Origin: CBDFKY01 sp965248995
Lineage (GTDB): Bacteria; Pseudomonadota; Alphaproteobacteria; Rickettsiales; UBA998
DNA: 64,000 nucleotides
Assembly: GCA_965248995.1 (NCBI GenBank)
Contig: CBDFKY010000005.1
Span: 62,001-126,000, forward strand
Direction of reading: 5' to 3'
Shown: positions 62,221 through 64,000 of the stretch, piece after piece
Position numbering within the stretch: the first letter of the stretch is position 1
Layout of the letters: every line of letters begins with the position of its first letter
Notes under the pieces: model-generated
The model's database searches: none
What the model was told of the DNA's origin: nothing
The model's input: the letters and a program-made list of their open reading frames with translations, nothing else
Program-made: the position numbers and the translations under genes

Positions 62221-63762
62221 CTACTGTTCCTCCACTACCTGAAAACGGGGAAAAATACCCTCCGGTTCCGGTAGTACGGCACCTGTTACCAGCGCATAAT
62301 CGGAACTGATGCAATCGTTTTCGCGGGCATTCTCAGGAATGGAAAGCTGAAAAAGCATTTTATCGGCAGCCGTAGGCATAAAAGGCTGCAGACACAGCGC
62401 GATGCAGCGAATGCCTTCCAACAGCGTGTAAAGCACCGCTTCCATACGCGGCGCGTCGGTTTTCTTCAATGCCCAGGGAGCTTGTGCGTCGATATATTCA
62501 TTGAGACTGCGGCCCACTTCCACCACAGCGTCCAGCGCAGCATGAAATTTCATGTCGGCCAGAGTGGTGCGCACGGCCTGCTGCAATCCATAGGCGCTTT
62601 TCAGCAGCGTGTGATCGGCTTCCGTCATCGCATCACGGTTCGGTACCCTTCCGTCGCATTGCTTCTGCACCATGGCCAGGCTTCGCTGGGCCAGATTTCC
62701 GATCGTATTTGCCAGCTCGCTGTTGATCCGCTGCACCATGGCGAGCCGTGAAAAGTTCCCGTCCGAACCGAACGGCACTTCGCGGAGCAGGAAATATCGC
62801 GTCTGATCAAGGCCATAGGTTTCTATCAACTGTTCCGGTTTGATGACGTTGCCGAGCGACTTGGAAATTTTCTGTCCCTCATTCGTCCACCAGCCGTGCG
62901 CGAATACCTGCGTAGGCAGCGGCACTCCCGCACTCATCAGGAACGCGGGCCAGTAGACGGCATGGAAACGCAGAATGTCTTTTCCCACCACATGCATCAC
63001 TTCACCGTCCCGCCAGAATGACTGATATAGGGCGCTGTCCAACTCCGGATAATCGATCGCGGTGAGGTAATTGACCAGCGCGTCCAGCCAGACATACATC
63101 ACATGCGCTTCGGCACCCGGAACCTTGATTCCCCACTTGAAAGAGGTACGGGAAATGGAGAGATCACGAAGACCGCTACGCACGAAACTGATCACTTCGT
63201 TGCGGCGGCTCTCAGGCGCGATAAATTCGGGATGCGCTTCGTAATGCGAGAGCAACGGTTCCGCCCACTCGGACAGGCGAAAGAAATAACTCGGTTCCTC
63301 AACCCATTCCACCGGCGCACCGGTCGGAGCCAGCCCGCCCACCAGTTCTTCCTCACCGTAGAACGCTTCGTCGCGTACCGAGTACCATCCTGCATAGCTG
63401 CCGAGATAGATATCCCCCTTTTTCATCAACGCATCCCACATCGCCTGCGCCGCACGGATATGGCGCGGTTCCGTGGTGCGGATGAAATCGTCGTTGGAAA
63501 GCTGTAATTCGGACGCCAGCTCATGGAACGATTCCGACACCATATCCACGAATTCCTGTGGCGTCAGTCCAGCGGTGGCGGCGGATTTCTCCACTTTCTG
63601 ACCGTGCTCGTCCGTTCCCGTCAAAAATCGCACGTCCCTGCCCTCTAAGCGCTTGTAACGGGCCAGAACGTCGCAGGCGATCGAGGTATAAGCGTGGCCG
63701 ATATGCGGCTTGTCATTGACGTAGTAAATGGGAGTGGTGATGTAGAAGGGGCGCTTGGTCAT
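62221..63762 (-). CDS. metG: methionyl-tRNA synthetase
   Basis: The 513-residue short-type enzyme lacking a C-terminal dimer domain. The N-terminal catalytic motif is YYVNDKPHIGHAYTS (HIGH) and the second is KISKSLGNVIKPEQL (KMSKS-type). The connective peptide is the one-knuckle alphaproteobacterial form. The ATG at 63762 (MTKRPFYITTPIYY) is family-typical; the frame to 63873 overlaps the previous gene. It lies 22 nt after the holB stop in the same direction. Confidence 0.96.
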   Translation of the reverse strand: MTKRPFYITTPIYYVNDKPHIGHAYTSIACDVLARYKRLEGRDVRFLTGTDEHGQKVEKSAATAGLTPQEFVDMVSESFHELASELQLSNDDFIRTTEPRHIRAAQAMWDALMKKGDIYLGSYAGWYSVRDEAFYGEEELVGGLAPTGAPVEWVEEPSYFFRLSEWAEPLLSHYEAHPEFIAPESRRNEVISFVRSGLRDLSISRTSFKWGIKVPGAEAHVMYVWLDALVNYLTAIDYPELDSALYQSFWRDGEVMHVVGKDILRFHAVYWPAFLMSAGVPLPTQVFAHGWWTNEGQKISKSLGNVIKPEQLIETYGLDQTRYFLLREVPFGSDGNFSRLAMVQRINSELANTIGNLAQRSLAMVQKQCDGRVPNRDAMTEADHTLLKSAYGLQQAVRTTLADMKFHAALDAVVEVGRSLNEYIDAQAPWALKKTDAPRMEAVLYTLLEGIRCIALCLQPFMPTAADKMLFQLSIPENARENDCISSDYALVTGAVLPEPEGIFPRFQVVEEQ

Positions 63763-63784
63763 GAACGCAACCTTAGTAGGCTTT

Positions 63785-64000
63785 TCATGCCGTTGCAACC
63801 ATTTGACCCAGCAACTGCATAAGGGTGTAGCGCTTATCGAGATAAAGCGTTTCCGAATCGCGGTAAACCGCACGCTGCCGGTCCCATACGGACAAACAGT
63901 GTGACAGCGAAAAGCGTCGCGAAAGATATTCAGCCGCCTGTTTTACCTCTGGAATAAGAATAGAATTTTCCGTTCCCTGATGACATTGAACGACGGCAAG
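63785..64000 (-). CDS. holB: DNA polymerase III subunit delta', C-terminal part
   Basis: The frame from the right edge is open for 71 codons and ends at TGA 63785-63787. It reads TENSILIPEVKQAAEYLSRR ... HCLSVWDRQRAVYRDSETLYLDKRYTLMQLLGQM. The 'WDR.RALFRDAE.LNLD' ending is that of alphaproteobacterial delta' proteins, and holB commonly precedes metG. Delta' is a fixed part of the clamp loader with DnaX (gene at 1069-2760). Only the C-terminal 71 residues are in the window. The identification rests on this ending and context. Confidence 0.75.
   Translation of the reverse strand, partial: LAVVQCHQGTENSILIPEVKQAAEYLSRRFSLSHCLSVWDRQRAVYRDSETLYLDKRYTLMQLLGQMVATA

Overview
The window looks like alphaproteobacterial chromosome. 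The supporting signs are the 16S rRNA sequence, a circularly permuted two-piece tmRNA whose tag begins ANDN, an alphaproteobacterial-type SspB adaptor, an initiator tRNA with an A:U first anticodon-stem pair, and the gene pairs holB-metG, dnaX-ybaB and rplU-rpmA. The cell is Gram-negative (heptose LPS enzyme HldE, LolCD, two-partner secretion) and has flagellar export (fliQ, fliR) and chemotaxis genes. The 16S gene is a single unit with its own promoter and terminator and no 23S or 5S beside it. That split arrangement is best known from Rickettsiales, but I cannot place the organism at order level.

Layout. 1-4759: end of an EmrB-type exporter, a small unknown gene, ybaB, dnaX, hldE and sspB. 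4859-21877: a genomic island inserted at the initiator tRNA gene, bounded by a 65/64-nt direct repeat of the tRNA 3' half. From left to right it holds a type I restriction-modification operon (hsdR, hsdS, hsdM), two unknown genes, a small gene containing a symmetrical GGTGTT repeat array, a TOPRIM/DUF927 primase-helicase with a small companion, an AlpA-like regulator, an unknown two-gene module, a HigBA-like toxin-antitoxin pair, an unknown membrane protein and a tyrosine integrase. It carries no virion genes and resembles a phage-satellite or integrative element with a defence cargo. 21919-22839: a decayed IS630-family element disrupted by small palindromic insertions. 22966-30037: a two-partner secretion locus in which both the exoprotein and its transporter carry a single-base frameshift.

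30196-43514: mostly housekeeping and envelope genes: lysC, a chemoreceptor, lolD and lolC/E, an EamA exporter, rpmA and rplU, the tmRNA, an orphan ABC ATPase behind a DUF6356/FAD fusion oxidoreductase, a methyltransferase, a SWIM protein and an unknown pair whose first gene has an in-frame stop. 44103-46056: the solitary 16S transcription unit. 46205-56113: three pseudopilin-type proteins (one fused to RCC1-like repeats), murA, an orphan ParA ATPase, ribH-dcd, a tandem pair of related exported proteins, fliQ-fliR. 56139-64000: amtB, a small unknown gene, a large RTX protein, ruvX, a helical unknown protein, metG and the C-terminus of holB.

Most exciting leads: the unknown module at 16257-18408 in the island, the candidate origin array at 12837-13042, the palindromic elements inside the IS630 copy, the prepilin-RCC1 fusion, and the tmRNA with an internally duplicated tag.
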